In this document: piece after piece, positions 22,249 through 32,465 of the stretch
Layout: each line of letters starts with the position of its first letter
Numbering within the stretch: position 1 is the stretch's first letter
NCBI RefSeq assembly: GCF_018336935.1
Contig: NZ_CP068771.1
Coordinates: 3,348,001 to 3,412,000, forward strand
Length of the DNA: 64,000 nucleotides
DNA from: Serratia plymuthica
GTDB lineage: Bacteria; Pseudomonadota; Gammaproteobacteria; Enterobacterales; Enterobacteriaceae
Direction of reading: 5' to 3'
The notes under the pieces: model-generated
Told to the model about the DNA's origin: nothing
The model's database searches: none
What the model saw: only the letters and a program-made list of their open reading frames with translations
Made by a program: the position numbers and the translations under genes

Positions 22249-23740
22249 ACTGTGCGCTGGTCTCCGGTGCCGGAGCGGCGTCGGTCGGTTTGACCTCTTC
22301 CGTCACCACGGCCGGCGCCGGCGCCATAATGCCGTTGTAGGTCTCCTGCAACTGCTTCATGCTCATTTCCGGCTCGCCCTTCGGCTGCATCAATACCAGC
22401 GTCGCATCCTGCGAGAGCTGAAGCTTCAGCTCCTGGTTCAGCGCTTCCAGCGTTAATCCGGACAGGAACTCCTGGCGCAGCTTCTGATATTGCTCCGGCG
22501 CGATGTCCACAACGCCGCTTTGTTGCGAACGCAGACGCTGGCTCATCAGCACGTCAGTATCGGTGCGGGCGTAGGTGGCGAACAGCTTGCTCAGTTGATC
22601 GTTCTTCTGCGCCAACAGGCCGTTAAACTCCTCTTGCGACAGCCCATTGTTACGCACGCTGGCCAATTCGCGGGCGATAAAACCCAGGCTGTTGTTCAGA
22701 TTGTTGTTCGGCGTATCAAGGTGAATCGCGCACTGGCCACGCTGGTACTGCACGCGGCAATCAAAGCCCAGATGCAGGTTTTTCTGATCGCTCTTTTCCA
22801 GCACCTGCTGAAGGTGCCAGAACAGCGCCTCGCGGGCGATATCGCTGCGCCAGTAGCGGCTAAGATTTTGCGAATCGCGGATCGGGTGCCATGGCGCGTC
22901 CCACATGATCGACAACGTATCCTGCTTCACCTGATCGCTGATCAGGCTGACCGGCTGCGGCGGCAACGGTGTCAGCGTCGGCATGGTGGCCGGCGTTTCA
23001 CGTTTCCCTTTCAGCGGCGAGAAGGCTTTGTTGATCTGCTCGCCCAGGCTGCGGCTGTCCACTTTACCCACCACGTACAGCGTCATCGCGTCCGGCGTAT
23101 ACCATTGCTGGTAGAACTTCTTCAGTTGATCGATATTCACCGGCCGTTTCACCGGCTGGGCCGGATCGTGCGCCAGCAGCGTCGAGCCTTTCAGGCGATA
23201 ACGCCACCAGGCCTCTTTGGGGTTCGGCGGGAAAGTACCGACCGGGTCGACGCTGGAGTTCATCACCGCATGCACGGTATGTTCGTCGATCGCCAGCTTG
23301 CCCGTGGTATCGGAAAGCCACGCCAGCGCTTCTTTCAGCAGGTCTGGGCGGTTATTTGGCAGGCTGAGATTATAAATGGTGAAATCATAAGAGCTGATTG
23401 CCGGCGGCAAAGGCCGCTCGCTGTCCACACTCTGTTGCCACAGCGAGCGCAACTGCGGTGGCGTAAAGCTTTCACTGCGCGCCAGCGACAGGCGCGGCAG
23501 CAGGTGAGCAAAGCCGATCTGCTGGGAAGACTCCACCAGCGAGCCGGTATTGACCATCAACCGTAGCTCGACGCGATCGCTCGGCCGCTGCGGCGTATCA
23601 AGAATCTGCCATGAAAACCCGTTGTCGAGCTGACCCTGCTGCCAGGCAGGATCGGGTTGTAGTGTTTCAGCCTGCACGCTGCCGTTGGCGGCAGCCAACA
23701 ACAGCCCACCGACTATAAGATGAATTCTGGTGCCCTGCAT
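22247..23740 (-). CDS. yhjJ: YhjJ, periplasmic M16-family protein lacking the zinc motif
   Basis: Homologue of E. coli YhjJ, which is annotated as a zinc-protease-like protein. It has 497 residues with an N-terminal signal peptide ending near SVQA, then two M16-like domains. Where active M16 peptidases carry HxxEH, this protein reads AHLLPRLSL: the first His is kept but Glu and the second His are replaced, so hydrolysis is unlikely. The C-terminus is a low-complexity Ala/Pro/Glu tail. It is convergent with ppiC and next to dctA, as in E. coli. Its role is unknown. Confidence 0.88.
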   Translation of the reverse strand: MQGTRIHLIVGGLLLAAANGSVQAETLQPDPAWQQGQLDNGFSWQILDTPQRPSDRVELRLMVNTGSLVESSQQIGFAHLLPRLSLARSESFTPPQLRSLWQQSVDSERPLPPAISSYDFTIYNLSLPNNRPDLLKEALAWLSDTTGKLAIDEHTVHAVMNSSVDPVGTFPPNPKEAWWRYRLKGSTLLAHDPAQPVKRPVNIDQLKKFYQQWYTPDAMTLYVVGKVDSRSLGEQINKAFSPLKGKRETPATMPTLTPLPPQPVSLISDQVKQDTLSIMWDAPWHPIRDSQNLSRYWRSDIAREALFWHLQQVLEKSDQKNLHLGFDCRVQYQRGQCAIHLDTPNNNLNNSLGFIARELASVRNNGLSQEEFNGLLAQKNDQLSKLFATYARTDTDVLMSQRLRSQQSGVVDIAPEQYQKLRQEFLSGLTLEALNQELKLQLSQDATLVLMQPKGEPEMSMKQLQETYNGIMAPAPAVVTEEVKPTDAAPAPETSAQ

Positions 23741-23979
23741 GTGAACCCCTACTTAATTACTATCCAATTTCTGTATACAAATGCGGATATTCCATTCACC
23801 GGAATATTAGGCTGTCTCGTACAGCCTACAAATACGCCCTGAGTTTCACAGTGGGGCGGAAAGCAGAAAGTGTACCACTCTGTTAGACCGCACGCCTTTG
23901 CGGATGTCACTCATTGAAGTGAAAAATAATGGATAGTCGGGTTTTTAATGCAAGAATTCATTACTTGGGGGAATAAAGC

Positions 23980-24007
23980 ATCACCGACTACGGCCGCAGC
24001 CGGTGAT
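23980..24007 (-). terminator. dctA terminator
   Basis: Arms ATCACCG and CGGTGAT, extended inward with a G-T wobble, form a strong hairpin about 12 bp after the dctA stop. Only a short T-rich run (CTTTATT) follows on the minus strand. Confidence 0.65.
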
Positions 24008-24019
24008 TGGAAGCTAAAA

Positions 24020-25309
24020 TCAGGCGGAAGGCAGTGTTTTATCGGCACCGTTACCGTGCTTGTTGGACAAGGTGTCATGCAGCTGTTTTTCATCCAGTTG
24101 CTTACACCATTTCGCCACCACCACGGTTGCCACGCCGTTACCGACCAGGTTGGTCAGCGCGCGGGCTTCGGACATAAAGCGGTCAATGCCCAGAATCAGC
24201 GCCAGGCCTGCCAGCGGCAGATGGCCCACGGCGGAAATGGTGGCAGCCAGTACGATAAAGCCGCTACCGGTCACCCCGGCAGCCCCTTTCGAGGACAGCA
24301 ACAGCACCACCAGCAGAGTCACCTGATGCACGATATCCATATGAGTATTGGTTGCCTGAGCGATAAATACCGCCGCCATGGTCAGGTAGATCGAGGTGCC
24401 GTCCAGGTTAAAGGAGTAGCCGGTCGGGATAACCAGCCCCACCACCGATTTCTTACAGCCCAGCTTCTCCATTTTATCGAGCATGCGCGGCAGCACCGAC
24501 TCGGAAGAAGAGGTCCCGAGCACAATCAGCAACTCTTCTTTGATATAGCGAACAAATTTGAAAATGCTGAAACCATTGGCGCGAGCAATGGTGCCAAGCA
24601 CCACCACCACGAACAGTACGCAGGTAATATAGAAGCAGGCAATCAACTGGCCGAGTTGCAGCAGCGTACCCACGCCATACTTGCCGATGGTGAACGCCAT
24701 GGCCCCGAAAGCACCCAGCGGCGCCAGGCGCATGATCATATTGATGATGCCGAAGATAACGCGCGAGAAGCTGTCGATCACGTTGAAGATCAACTGGCCT
24801 TTATCGCCCAGGCGATGCAGGGCGAAACCGAACAGCACGGCGAACAGCAGCACCTGCAGAATGTTGCCGCTGGCGAAAGCGCCGATGACGCTGCCGGGAA
24901 TGATGTCCAGCAGGAACGGAATGATACCCTGCTGCTGAGCCTGTTCTGCGTATACCGCCACCGCTTTGGCATCCAGCGTGCCCGGATCGATGTTCATCCC
25001 CGCGCCCGGCTGCACCACGTTGACGATCAGCAGGCCAATCAGCAGCGCCAGGGTGCTGACAATCTCAAAATAGAGCAGCGCGATCGCACCGGTGCGGCCT
25101 ACGGCCTTCATGCTCTCCATGCCCGCGATGCCGGTCACCACGGTACAGAAAATCACCGGCGCAATGATCATCTTGATCAGCTTAACGAATCCATCGCCCA
25201 GAGGTTTCATCTGTGCGCCAATATCAGGATAGAAATGGCCAAGCAGGACGCCCAGCGTAATTGCCGTCAGCACCTGAAAATAGAGGCTCTTAAAGATAGT
25301 GATTTTCAT
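24020..25309 (-). CDS. dctA: DctA, C4-dicarboxylate:cation symporter
   Basis: Aerobic inner-membrane uptake of succinate, fumarate, malate and aspartate; DAACS family, 429 residues. Signatures are [47 protein letters not shown] and the long hydrophobic segments of the family. I chose the ATG at 25309 ([20 protein letters not shown], matching E. coli), preceded by AAAGGATG, over an in-frame ATG 9 codons upstream. Confidence 0.97.
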   Translation of the reverse strand: MKITIFKSLYFQVLTAITLGVLLGHFYPDIGAQMKPLGDGFVKLIKMIIAPVIFCTVVTGIAGMESMKAVGRTGAIALLYFEIVSTLALLIGLLIVNVVQPGAGMNIDPGTLDAKAVAVYAEQAQQQGIIPFLLDIIPGSVIGAFASGNILQVLLFAVLFGFALHRLGDKGQLIFNVIDSFSRVIFGIINMIMRLAPLGAFGAMAFTIGKYGVGTLLQLGQLIACFYITCVLFVVVVLGTIARANGFSIFKFVRYIKEELLIVLGTSSSESVLPRMLDKMEKLGCKKSVVGLVIPTGYSFNLDGTSIYLTMAAVFIAQATNTHMDIVHQVTLLVVLLLSSKGAAGVTGSGFIVLAATISAVGHLPLAGLALILGIDRFMSEARALTNLVGNGVATVVVAKWCKQLDEKQLHDTLSNKHGNGADKTLPSA

Positions 25310-25609
25310 ATGAACATCCTTTGGGGGGGAAGACACGCACCAGGCGGTAGTCTAGTTATCTCGCCTGTTCATCGCTTGCGCGGAAAATAACACCCACATA
25401 ACAACATGGAAATAATTTGTTGCAGCCACAGACACAGGTTGATACGAATTTAAGAGCTGAAACGCGCCAGCTCGAATGTAAAGCGGCAAATTGCGTAACT
25501 ATTTCTTTGCACTAACGCAAAAGGGGTAGCTGATAATCAACGTTTTTTGGGCAGGATATGCAACGGGCGACGCACACGTCGCCCAAAGCGAAAGACAGAA
25601 GTGTTGGAC
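25310..25609. other. hmsP-dctA intergenic region
   Basis: About 300 bp without a gene. Next to hmsP is a hairpin with 8-bp arms GGGCGACG/CGTCGCCC (25565-25584) and no U-tract. A second inverted repeat, TTGCGT/ACGCAA, spans 25491-25520. The dctA promoter must lie here, but I could not pick one with confidence. Confidence 0.5.
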
Positions 25610-27616
25610 TTAAGCCGAAGGTTGGCAGAACTGAGATTCAAACTCCGCGCGCGGCAACGGGCGGGCAAACAGGAACCCCTGGCCGCTGTGAATGCCGTGC
25701 TGCAACAGCCAATCGCGCTGCCCGGCGTTTTCGACCCCTTCAGCCATTACCGGCAGATGCAGTACCTCAGAAATGGAACTGACGATGCGCACCATGGCGT
25801 CATCCGCCGGTAACCCCTGAATAAAGCTCTTGTCGATTTTAATCAAATCGATCGGCAGGCATTTCAGCCGGTTAAGGTAATTAAGGCTGGAATATCCCAT
25901 GCCAAAATCGTCCAGCGCAATCGACAGCCCCAGGTCGTGCAACTCCCGCAACAGCGCCAGCGCGCGGTCGAGATCGTCAATGCGTACCGTTTCGGTAATT
26001 TCCAGCAGCAGCTTGCGCGGGTCGATATGATGCTGCGCCAACATGCTCTTCAGGTGCGGAATAAAGTCTTCATGCTGCATCTGGATGGCGGAAATGTTGA
26101 CCGCCAGCGGCAGCGTAATGCCTCTGGCTTGCCAGTCCGCCAGAATGCGACAGGACTCTTCCAGCACCCAGTTGCCGAGCGGCACAATCACGCCAAGCTC
26201 CTCGGCCAACGGAATGACGTCTGCCGGCAGAATAAAGCTGCCGTCGTACTGCTGCCAACGCAGCAACGCCTCGGCGCCGATCACCGCATTGGACTGCATG
26301 TCCATCTGCGGCTGTAAAAACAGGGTGAAACGGCGTTGATCAATGGCGTGCAGAATCTCACTTTCCTGCGTCAGCCGCTTTTGGGTGCGCTCCGTCAGGC
26401 TCGGTTCAAAGAACAGGATCTGATTCTTGCCTTCACGATGCGCCGACATCATCGCCGACGTGGCGCTGCGCAGCAGCTGTTCTGCGCTCTCTCCCACATT
26501 GAGATAGTGGGCGATACCGATGCTGGCGCTTGGCCGCAACGGCATTTCCTGCAGGCTCAGCGGCGCATTGATTTGCGCCATAATGCGGCGCGCCAACTGC
26601 ATGGCATGGAAGGGCCGCTCAACGCCTTTGGCCAAAATAGCGAACTCGGTGTTGCTCAGTTGCGCCAGCACGCCGTTTTCATCAATACACTCACGCAACT
26701 TCTTCGCCAACGTCAGCAACAGCGCTTCGCGCATCGCCGGATTGAGCACGCCGGATGCCTCATGCAGCGTCTCAATGCCGATGACCAGCAGGTTAAAGCG
26801 GTCGGGCCGCAGGCTGGAGGCGATATGCTGTTCCAGCAGCGCGGTAAACAACGCCTGGTTAGGCAGCCCGGTAACCGGATGACGCGTGCTCAGGCGGCTC
26901 ATCTCGGCATAGGCTTTGGCAAGCCGCTGCTGATTGCGGTTGTAGTTGCGCACCAGCAACCCCAGCTCATCGTCCTGATGCAGGGCCGGCAGCATCAACT
27001 GGTGATAAGGCGCTTCATCTTGCGAAATATTTTCCAGCTCTTTCGCCATTGCGCGCAGCGGGTGCACCATCAACCGGTTCATACACCAGCTGATAGAGAC
27101 CGACAGAATCAACGCCAGCAGCAAGTAGGTCGACAGCATGGTCGACAGCATGCCGAGAATGAATTGGTACATGCGGAACGAATCGGCCTGCAACACCAGA
27201 TAAGCCAGAGGCTGTGGGTTGGCGGGCACGCGCTCCAGCGAATAGAGCGGAACGGAAATTTGGATCGGCAGCTCGAAAAGCCGCGCGATCAACGTCGGCA
27301 CCGGGCGTTCCGGCGGGAAGTTGGCGTGCAATGCCTGAAATTCGTTCGGCAGCACGATATCCGCACGGGTCAGTATGCCTACCGGCAACAGGGTATTCAG
27401 CACCCGTTTGGTTTCCGGCACGTCCATGCGCAGCACGGCCTCCGCCAGCGGTTGCCGTACGGAATGAGCAATGTTTTCCAGTTGCTGGGCATAGTCATCC
27501 CTGCGCTGCTGCACAAAATGGAATAACTGGATCACGATAAATATGCAGATCGTCACCAGCGCCACACCGGACACCGTTGCCATCTGTTTAATCGTTAATG
27601 AACGCCTGACCCGCAA
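25610..27616 (-). CDS. hmsP: HmsP/PdeK, membrane GGDEF-EAL c-di-GMP phosphodiesterase (TTG start)
   Basis: Homologue of Yersinia HmsP and E. coli YhjK (PdeK). It has 668 residues: a membrane segment near 12-30, a periplasmic sensor region, a second segment near 160-185 followed by a HAMP-like region, a GGDEF domain and an EAL domain. The GGDEF motif is degenerate (SNTEF), so it should not make c-di-GMP. The EAL residues are kept: EALLRW, VNIS, LEITE, DDFGMGYSS, IKIDKSFI and AEGVE. The start codon is TTG with GGAGAGCAGG upstream, giving MRVRRSLTIKQM as in E. coli. Its place beside bcs suggests it limits cellulose synthesis. Confidence 0.93.
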   Translation of the reverse strand: MRVRRSLTIKQMATVSGVALVTICIFIVIQLFHFVQQRRDDYAQQLENIAHSVRQPLAEAVLRMDVPETKRVLNTLLPVGILTRADIVLPNEFQALHANFPPERPVPTLIARLFELPIQISVPLYSLERVPANPQPLAYLVLQADSFRMYQFILGMLSTMLSTYLLLALILSVSISWCMNRLMVHPLRAMAKELENISQDEAPYHQLMLPALHQDDELGLLVRNYNRNQQRLAKAYAEMSRLSTRHPVTGLPNQALFTALLEQHIASSLRPDRFNLLVIGIETLHEASGVLNPAMREALLLTLAKKLRECIDENGVLAQLSNTEFAILAKGVERPFHAMQLARRIMAQINAPLSLQEMPLRPSASIGIAHYLNVGESAEQLLRSATSAMMSAHREGKNQILFFEPSLTERTQKRLTQESEILHAIDQRRFTLFLQPQMDMQSNAVIGAEALLRWQQYDGSFILPADVIPLAEELGVIVPLGNWVLEESCRILADWQARGITLPLAVNISAIQMQHEDFIPHLKSMLAQHHIDPRKLLLEITETVRIDDLDRALALLRELHDLGLSIALDDFGMGYSSLNYLNRLKCLPIDLIKIDKSFIQGLPADDAMVRIVSSISEVLHLPVMAEGVENAGQRDWLLQHGIHSGQGFLFARPLPRAEFESQFCQPSA

Positions 27617-27837
27617 ACCTGCTCTCCGCTAATTCGGGCTGAAATAAAAAAGAGGCTAAGAAGTATCCTACCCCCTTCGGACCGGTCCGAGTATACTCGA
27701 TTGTCGGCTGTTTTTATCTTGCCATACCCATGGCAGAACCAAGAAAACTGCGGGTTTCAGTCTTTTCTTAAACGAAAGGCCCCGTATCGCCCTGGTACAT
27801 GAGCGCCGATGGCGGAAAATGGCAGGGCGCAGCCTTA

Positions 27838-27864
27838 ACACAGGGTAGCAAAACTACCCTGTGT
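27838..27864 (-). terminator. Hairpin 3' of bcsC
   Basis: A perfect 11-bp stem with arms ACACAGGGTAG and CTACCCTGTGT and a 5-nt loop lies about 30 bp after the bcsC stop. The U-tract is poor (TTAAGG), but the position fits the end of the bcs operon. Confidence 0.6.
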
Positions 27865-27892
27865 CCGACACTCCGAATCTGACTGAACCCGG

Positions 27893-30800
27893 TTATTTGA
27901 AGTCTGCGTAAGGCGTGAGCGGTTGCGGCGGTAAATCGAGATCGCCCTGCCAGCCCGCCAACGAATAGCGGAGATAAATTAATGCGTGGCTCGGCGTATA
28001 ATCCTTCGCCTGCTGAATATCGATACCGGCGCCCAACGTCCAGTGCGAGCTGAGACGGCGCTCAACGATCGCCCGCAAAGTATAGCCGACGCCGGAAGAG
28101 GAACTGCCGTCTTCCACCGCGAACTTGTCCGGCAACGAATCCGGTATCAGCCCCTGCAGCGGATAACGCCGCTGGCTGTTGGTTTTCGAATGAGACAGGG
28201 ACACCGACCCCCCCAGTTCCCAGGACCAGTTTTCGGTGCGCTGGCGATAATTGACCGGCACCGCCAGCGACATATATTGCTGCGGGCTGTAATAGCCGCC
28301 CTGGCCGAGCGAGTAACCGCTCAAATCCTTTTGATAGTGCCACAGCATGGTGTTCAGCCCGACGGTGACACGGCGATTATCTTCATTAATCAGCTTGTAG
28401 TAATAACCGGCCATAAAGCGCTCACGCTGGTTATCCTCGACGTTTTTGCCGGTCAGCTGGTGCGCGCTGAGGTCAGCCCAGACGCCGTTCGCTTCGCCGC
28501 GATCGTAGCTGGCGCTAAGGCTCACCCCGGTGGCGCGCACGCCCCCCCAGGTGGTGCCGGTATTCGGATCTTTGGTTCCGCCAAACGCCAGCAGCGAACT
28601 GGAGATCGGCCGCCGCGAGGCCGCCAGCGTCCAGCCAATGTGGTTCCAGTCATTGCTGTAGGCCAGCCCGCCTACCCAGTCGACCACCTCAAAGCCCATC
28701 GGCGTGGTGCCGATGTCCCCCGCCCAGCGATCGTTTTCCCAACCGGCCGCCACGCTGGTGCCGGTGGTTTTCTGATGCTCATCGCCGCTGCAGCCCTGGG
28801 TATGGCAGGTGCCGAAGGTTTCGTAATACTTGCCGCTGCTGTCGGAGGAAAAACTGCCGGCATCCAGCTGCACGGTATCGGTCCGCACGAAGGCCCGCCC
28901 ATCGTACAGCGGCATGTCCACCTGCAACATGGTGTCGTGCGCTTTGTAGTCGGAGATGCCGCCGGTGCCGCTGGAACGCCAGTAATCGTGATCGAGCGTG
29001 ACGTTGACATCCTGCTGACGGTACAGATCCGCCGCGTCCGAGCGAATGCCGCGCTTGAGCCAGTCGTCACCCGGGTTGTTGCGCGTCAGATAGGTATAGC
29101 TGTCGTTATCCTGCGGCACGGTCGGCGTGATGCCGCCGGCGACCATCGCCTGCTTATAATCCTGTTGTGCCAGTTCCGGCTGCCGTTGTTCACGCTCAAG
29201 CCGGGCCGCATCGCGGTAAATCAGCGCTTTCGCCTGCCCCGCCGGCTCCTGCTGCGCCGCCGTTTTCAGCCGGGTAAAAATGTCGCTCGCTTTCTGCGGC
29301 TCCCCAACGGCATACCAGGCATTGGCCACTCGCCGCCCGCTGTTGCTGGAAGGTTCCGGCTCCTGTGGTTCGTTTTGCAGGCGCTGGCGCGCCTCGCTGA
29401 GTTTGCCCTGCGCCACATAGGCCTCAATCTCACCCAACCGCGCATCCGGGTTGTTCGGCTCACGGGCCCGCACCCGCTGATAGTCGGCCAGTGCGGCGTC
29501 ATATTCGCCACGCGCCAGCGCCCAATCGGCCAACTGAAGATCGATACGGGTATCCGCCGGCTGCCGGCGCAGATAGGCCACTGCGCCAGGTTCGTCGCCT
29601 GCGGCGCGCAGCCGTTCGGCCTGATCCAGCGTCGCCTGCATTTTCAGCCGCTGCGCCAGCTCGCGCATATTGTCGTTCCACTGCGCGGCGGGCAAGGTAT
29701 TCAGCTGCGCCAGCGCCTGCCGGTCGCGATCGCTGCCGGAGAGGTATAACGCATAAGCGTAGGCCTGCTGCGGATTGTCACGCTGTTTCTGCGCCAACCG
29801 GCTGAACAAGGCGTCCGCCCGTTGCGGTTGCCCGGCCTGACGCAGCGTCTGCGCATAATGATAGGTCAACCAGACGTCATCAGGGTCCATCAACTGGGCG
29901 CGACGGTATTTTTCCGCCGCCTGATGCCATTGCTGCTGCCCGGCCAGGTCGTCAGCCTGCTGTTTCAGCATGTCGAGCTGCAGGCCGTCGAGCGTACTGC
30001 GCAGCTTGTTTTGCTGGCTGCGCGGCAGGCTATTGAGATAGGCCAGCGCCTTTTCCGGCGACTGGCGCTGATAGATATTCACCAGGCCGCGCACCGCACT
30101 GCCGTTACCCGGCTCCAGCCTCAACGCCTGCTGATAATAACGTTCAGCACCGGCGTCATCTTTACACGCCACCGCAACATCGCCCAGGCCGAGCGCCGCG
30201 CTGCTGTCGCTGCCATCAATCTGAGCGGCCTGCTGGTATTTCTGCTGCGCCAACGCCAGATTGCCGGCTTTCAACGCCTTGTCGCCTTCGTCAATCGCCA
30301 GCCAATAACCGTTACTCTTGATCAGGCTCTGCCATTTACTGCTGTTATTGCCACCTTTATCGGCCTGCAACGCCTGACGGAACAAGCTCAACGCCTGTGG
30401 GCGATTACCGGCGCGCGAATAGGCCTGGCCCAGCGCTCCCAGCACTTCGGCATCATTGGGCGAGGCCGCCAGCGCTTTTCTCAATTCGGGGATCGCCGCA
30501 CGGCTACCGCCCTTGTCCACCTGCGCCAGCCCACGCGCCCGCGCCAGATAGGCGGGATCCGACAACAACGCTTGCTGCCGGGCCAGTTCCTGCCGGGCGC
30601 TGACCGCCTGATCGCCGGTTTCAAATACGCCAAGGAATCGGTTGAGGGCCGCCACGCTTTGCGGGCTGACCGGCATGGCTTTGACCTTTTCCAGCCACAG
30701 ATCGGCGGCATCGCCGCGCCCGGCGGGATCGGCGGCCACTTTTTGCAGTAAATCATAGGCCTGCGCGTCACGATCCTGGCTGAACAGCATCCGCGCCAGC

Positions 30801-31366
30801 GACATGCGCAGCGGCACGTTACCGGAATAGTGTTGATCCAACGACTGTAGCTGTTTCAGCGCAGCCGCTTGCTGGCCCGGCAGACGGGCAACCAGACGCC
30901 AGTATTCCACCGCCAGTTCCAGCGTCGGCGGGTCGCCATGGAACAGGTCGTCATATTGCGCTTTCGCCTCCGGCAAACGCCCGGCGGTCGCCATCAGCCG
31001 CGCCTGTTGCAGTTTTTGGCGGGTTTCCGGCTGGGTCAGCAGCATGTTCATTTGCGCCTGACGATAAGCGCTGGACTGCGGCGCGAGCTGCTTAAGCTTA
31101 TCCAGTTGCTGCTGCGCCAGCGCCTGATTGCCCTGCCGCAACGCCAGACGCATGCGCGCTGAAATCACGTCCGGGTTATTCGGATCCATCAGTTCAAGCC
31201 GATAAAGCGACTGACGCACCAGTTCATCCTTGTTACTGGCCTCCCCGACGCGCACCTGCTCCAACAGCCACTGCTCAGGCGAGACGGCTTCTGCCGCCTG
31301 CGCCTGCGGCAGCATCGCCAGGCTTAAAGGCACCAGGCCCAACCAGTTTATTCTGAAGTTACGCAT
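27893..31366 (-). CDS. bcsC: BcsC, cellulose export TPR scaffold and outer-membrane barrel
   Basis: Exports cellulose across the periplasm and outer membrane. It has 1157 residues: a signal peptide ending near AQAAEA, a long array of tetratricopeptide repeats over about residues 40-790, and a C-terminal BcsC-type beta-barrel of about 340 residues with alternating aromatic strands (for example [20 protein letters not shown]). Its length matches the E. coli protein. It overlaps bcsZ by 19 nt and is last in the bcsRQABZC operon. Confidence 0.95.
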   Translation of the reverse strand: MRNFRINWLGLVPLSLAMLPQAQAAEAVSPEQWLLEQVRVGEASNKDELVRQSLYRLELMDPNNPDVISARMRLALRQGNQALAQQQLDKLKQLAPQSSAYRQAQMNMLLTQPETRQKLQQARLMATAGRLPEAKAQYDDLFHGDPPTLELAVEYWRLVARLPGQQAAALKQLQSLDQHYSGNVPLRMSLARMLFSQDRDAQAYDLLQKVAADPAGRGDAADLWLEKVKAMPVSPQSVAALNRFLGVFETGDQAVSARQELARQQALLSDPAYLARARGLAQVDKGGSRAAIPELRKALAASPNDAEVLGALGQAYSRAGNRPQALSLFRQALQADKGGNNSSKWQSLIKSNGYWLAIDEGDKALKAGNLALAQQKYQQAAQIDGSDSSAALGLGDVAVACKDDAGAERYYQQALRLEPGNGSAVRGLVNIYQRQSPEKALAYLNSLPRSQQNKLRSTLDGLQLDMLKQQADDLAGQQQWHQAAEKYRRAQLMDPDDVWLTYHYAQTLRQAGQPQRADALFSRLAQKQRDNPQQAYAYALYLSGSDRDRQALAQLNTLPAAQWNDNMRELAQRLKMQATLDQAERLRAAGDEPGAVAYLRRQPADTRIDLQLADWALARGEYDAALADYQRVRAREPNNPDARLGEIEAYVAQGKLSEARQRLQNEPQEPEPSSNSGRRVANAWYAVGEPQKASDIFTRLKTAAQQEPAGQAKALIYRDAARLEREQRQPELAQQDYKQAMVAGGITPTVPQDNDSYTYLTRNNPGDDWLKRGIRSDAADLYRQQDVNVTLDHDYWRSSGTGGISDYKAHDTMLQVDMPLYDGRAFVRTDTVQLDAGSFSSDSSGKYYETFGTCHTQGCSGDEHQKTTGTSVAAGWENDRWAGDIGTTPMGFEVVDWVGGLAYSNDWNHIGWTLAASRRPISSSLLAFGGTKDPNTGTTWGGVRATGVSLSASYDRGEANGVWADLSAHQLTGKNVEDNQRERFMAGYYYKLINEDNRRVTVGLNTMLWHYQKDLSGYSLGQGGYYSPQQYMSLAVPVNYRQRTENWSWELGGSVSLSHSKTNSQRRYPLQGLIPDSLPDKFAVEDGSSSSGVGYTLRAIVERRLSSHWTLGAGIDIQQAKDYTPSHALIYLRYSLAGWQGDLDLPPQPLTPYADFK

Positions 31367-32460
31367 TGGCCGCCCCAGGCAGGTTGAAGTTCGCCCTGCC
31401 GATTAAAACGATAACGTTGTTGATCCCATCCCTGGCCGAACAGCGTCAGCGATGCGCTGAAATAGGCATCGTCGCCCGGCGGGTGTTGATTGATGCGTTG
31501 ACGCTGAGTATCCAGCGCGGCCGTTTGATTGGCCAGCATCGGCAGCATGGCTGCGGAGAAGCCCACCGGGCCGCCGCCGCTGGTTTTACCGCTGGCGGCG
31601 TCGGTTTTTTCCGGCGGAACGCCCTGTTGAGCGGTCAATTGCGCCATCGGCAACAGTTGTCTGACCAAGGCGGCTTTATGCTCGTCATCGTCCGCCAGCA
31701 TGCCGGCCCACAGATAAACCCGGATGGCGTCGTAACTGCCGACATCCGGTTTCACGGTATCCGGCTGCCAGCCTTTGCCGGCCTGCCACACCACCCAATC
31801 CGGGGAGAAACCCTGAGGTGCGGTTTCCAGCAACAACCGCTGATTGGTTTTCTGCATCGCTCGCCATGGGCCGTTCAGGGCGGCGAAACGCGCCAGCAGC
31901 TGCGGCGGCAGGTAGCTTGGATTGAGCCGCCAGCGATCTTCCGCCACGAACCCGACCTTGCCCGGCAGCAGCATCAGCCCCAGCCCGGGAATATCGGCCA
32001 CTTCTTCGCGGCCGATACGCTGCAACAGCAGCGTACCCAGGGTTTGATAACGTCGGCTTTTCCACAAACGACCAGCTTCCAGCAGATTGTAGGCAATCCA
32101 CAGATCGGCATCGGACGCCGTATTGGTGTCCAGCACCGTCCAGCGCTTTTTATCGTCCTCGCCCCACAACCAGGCGGGCAAATGGGCGCTGAGATCGCCC
32201 GCCGCCAGGTTGTTTTCCGTCCACTCCAGCAACTTGTCGAACGCCGGCCGATCGTTCGCCACCAGGGCGAAGAACAGGCCGTAGCTCTGTCCTTCCGAGG
32301 TGGTGATGCGGTTCGGGCTGCTCGGGTCGATCACCCGCCCTTCGTCGCTGATGTAAAACTGTTTGTACTGTTGCCAGGCCGGCCACTCGCAGGCCGCCGC
32401 CGCGCTGAATGCGCACAGCAGCAGCATGCCGAACGTCAGGCGTTTCAGCGTTACGGACAT
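31348..32460 (-). CDS. bcsZ: BcsZ, periplasmic endo-1,4-beta-glucanase (GH8)
   Basis: Cellulase needed for proper cellulose secretion. It has 370 residues and belongs to glycoside hydrolase family 8. A signal peptide ends near SAAAAC. The catalytic acid is Glu-56 in [15 protein letters not shown]; the base candidate is the Asp in [16 protein letters not shown]. The start is 5 bp after the bcsB stop, and the end overlaps bcsC. Confidence 0.95.
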   Translation of the reverse strand: MSVTLKRLTFGMLLLCAFSAAAACEWPAWQQYKQFYISDEGRVIDPSSPNRITTSEGQSYGLFFALVANDRPAFDKLLEWTENNLAAGDLSAHLPAWLWGEDDKKRWTVLDTNTASDADLWIAYNLLEAGRLWKSRRYQTLGTLLLQRIGREEVADIPGLGLMLLPGKVGFVAEDRWRLNPSYLPPQLLARFAALNGPWRAMQKTNQRLLLETAPQGFSPDWVVWQAGKGWQPDTVKPDVGSYDAIRVYLWAGMLADDDEHKAALVRQLLPMAQLTAQQGVPPEKTDAASGKTSGGGPVGFSAAMLPMLANQTAALDTQRQRINQHPPGDDAYFSASLTLFGQGWDQQRYRFNRQGELQPAWGGQCVTSE

Positions 32461-32465
32461 GGTGA

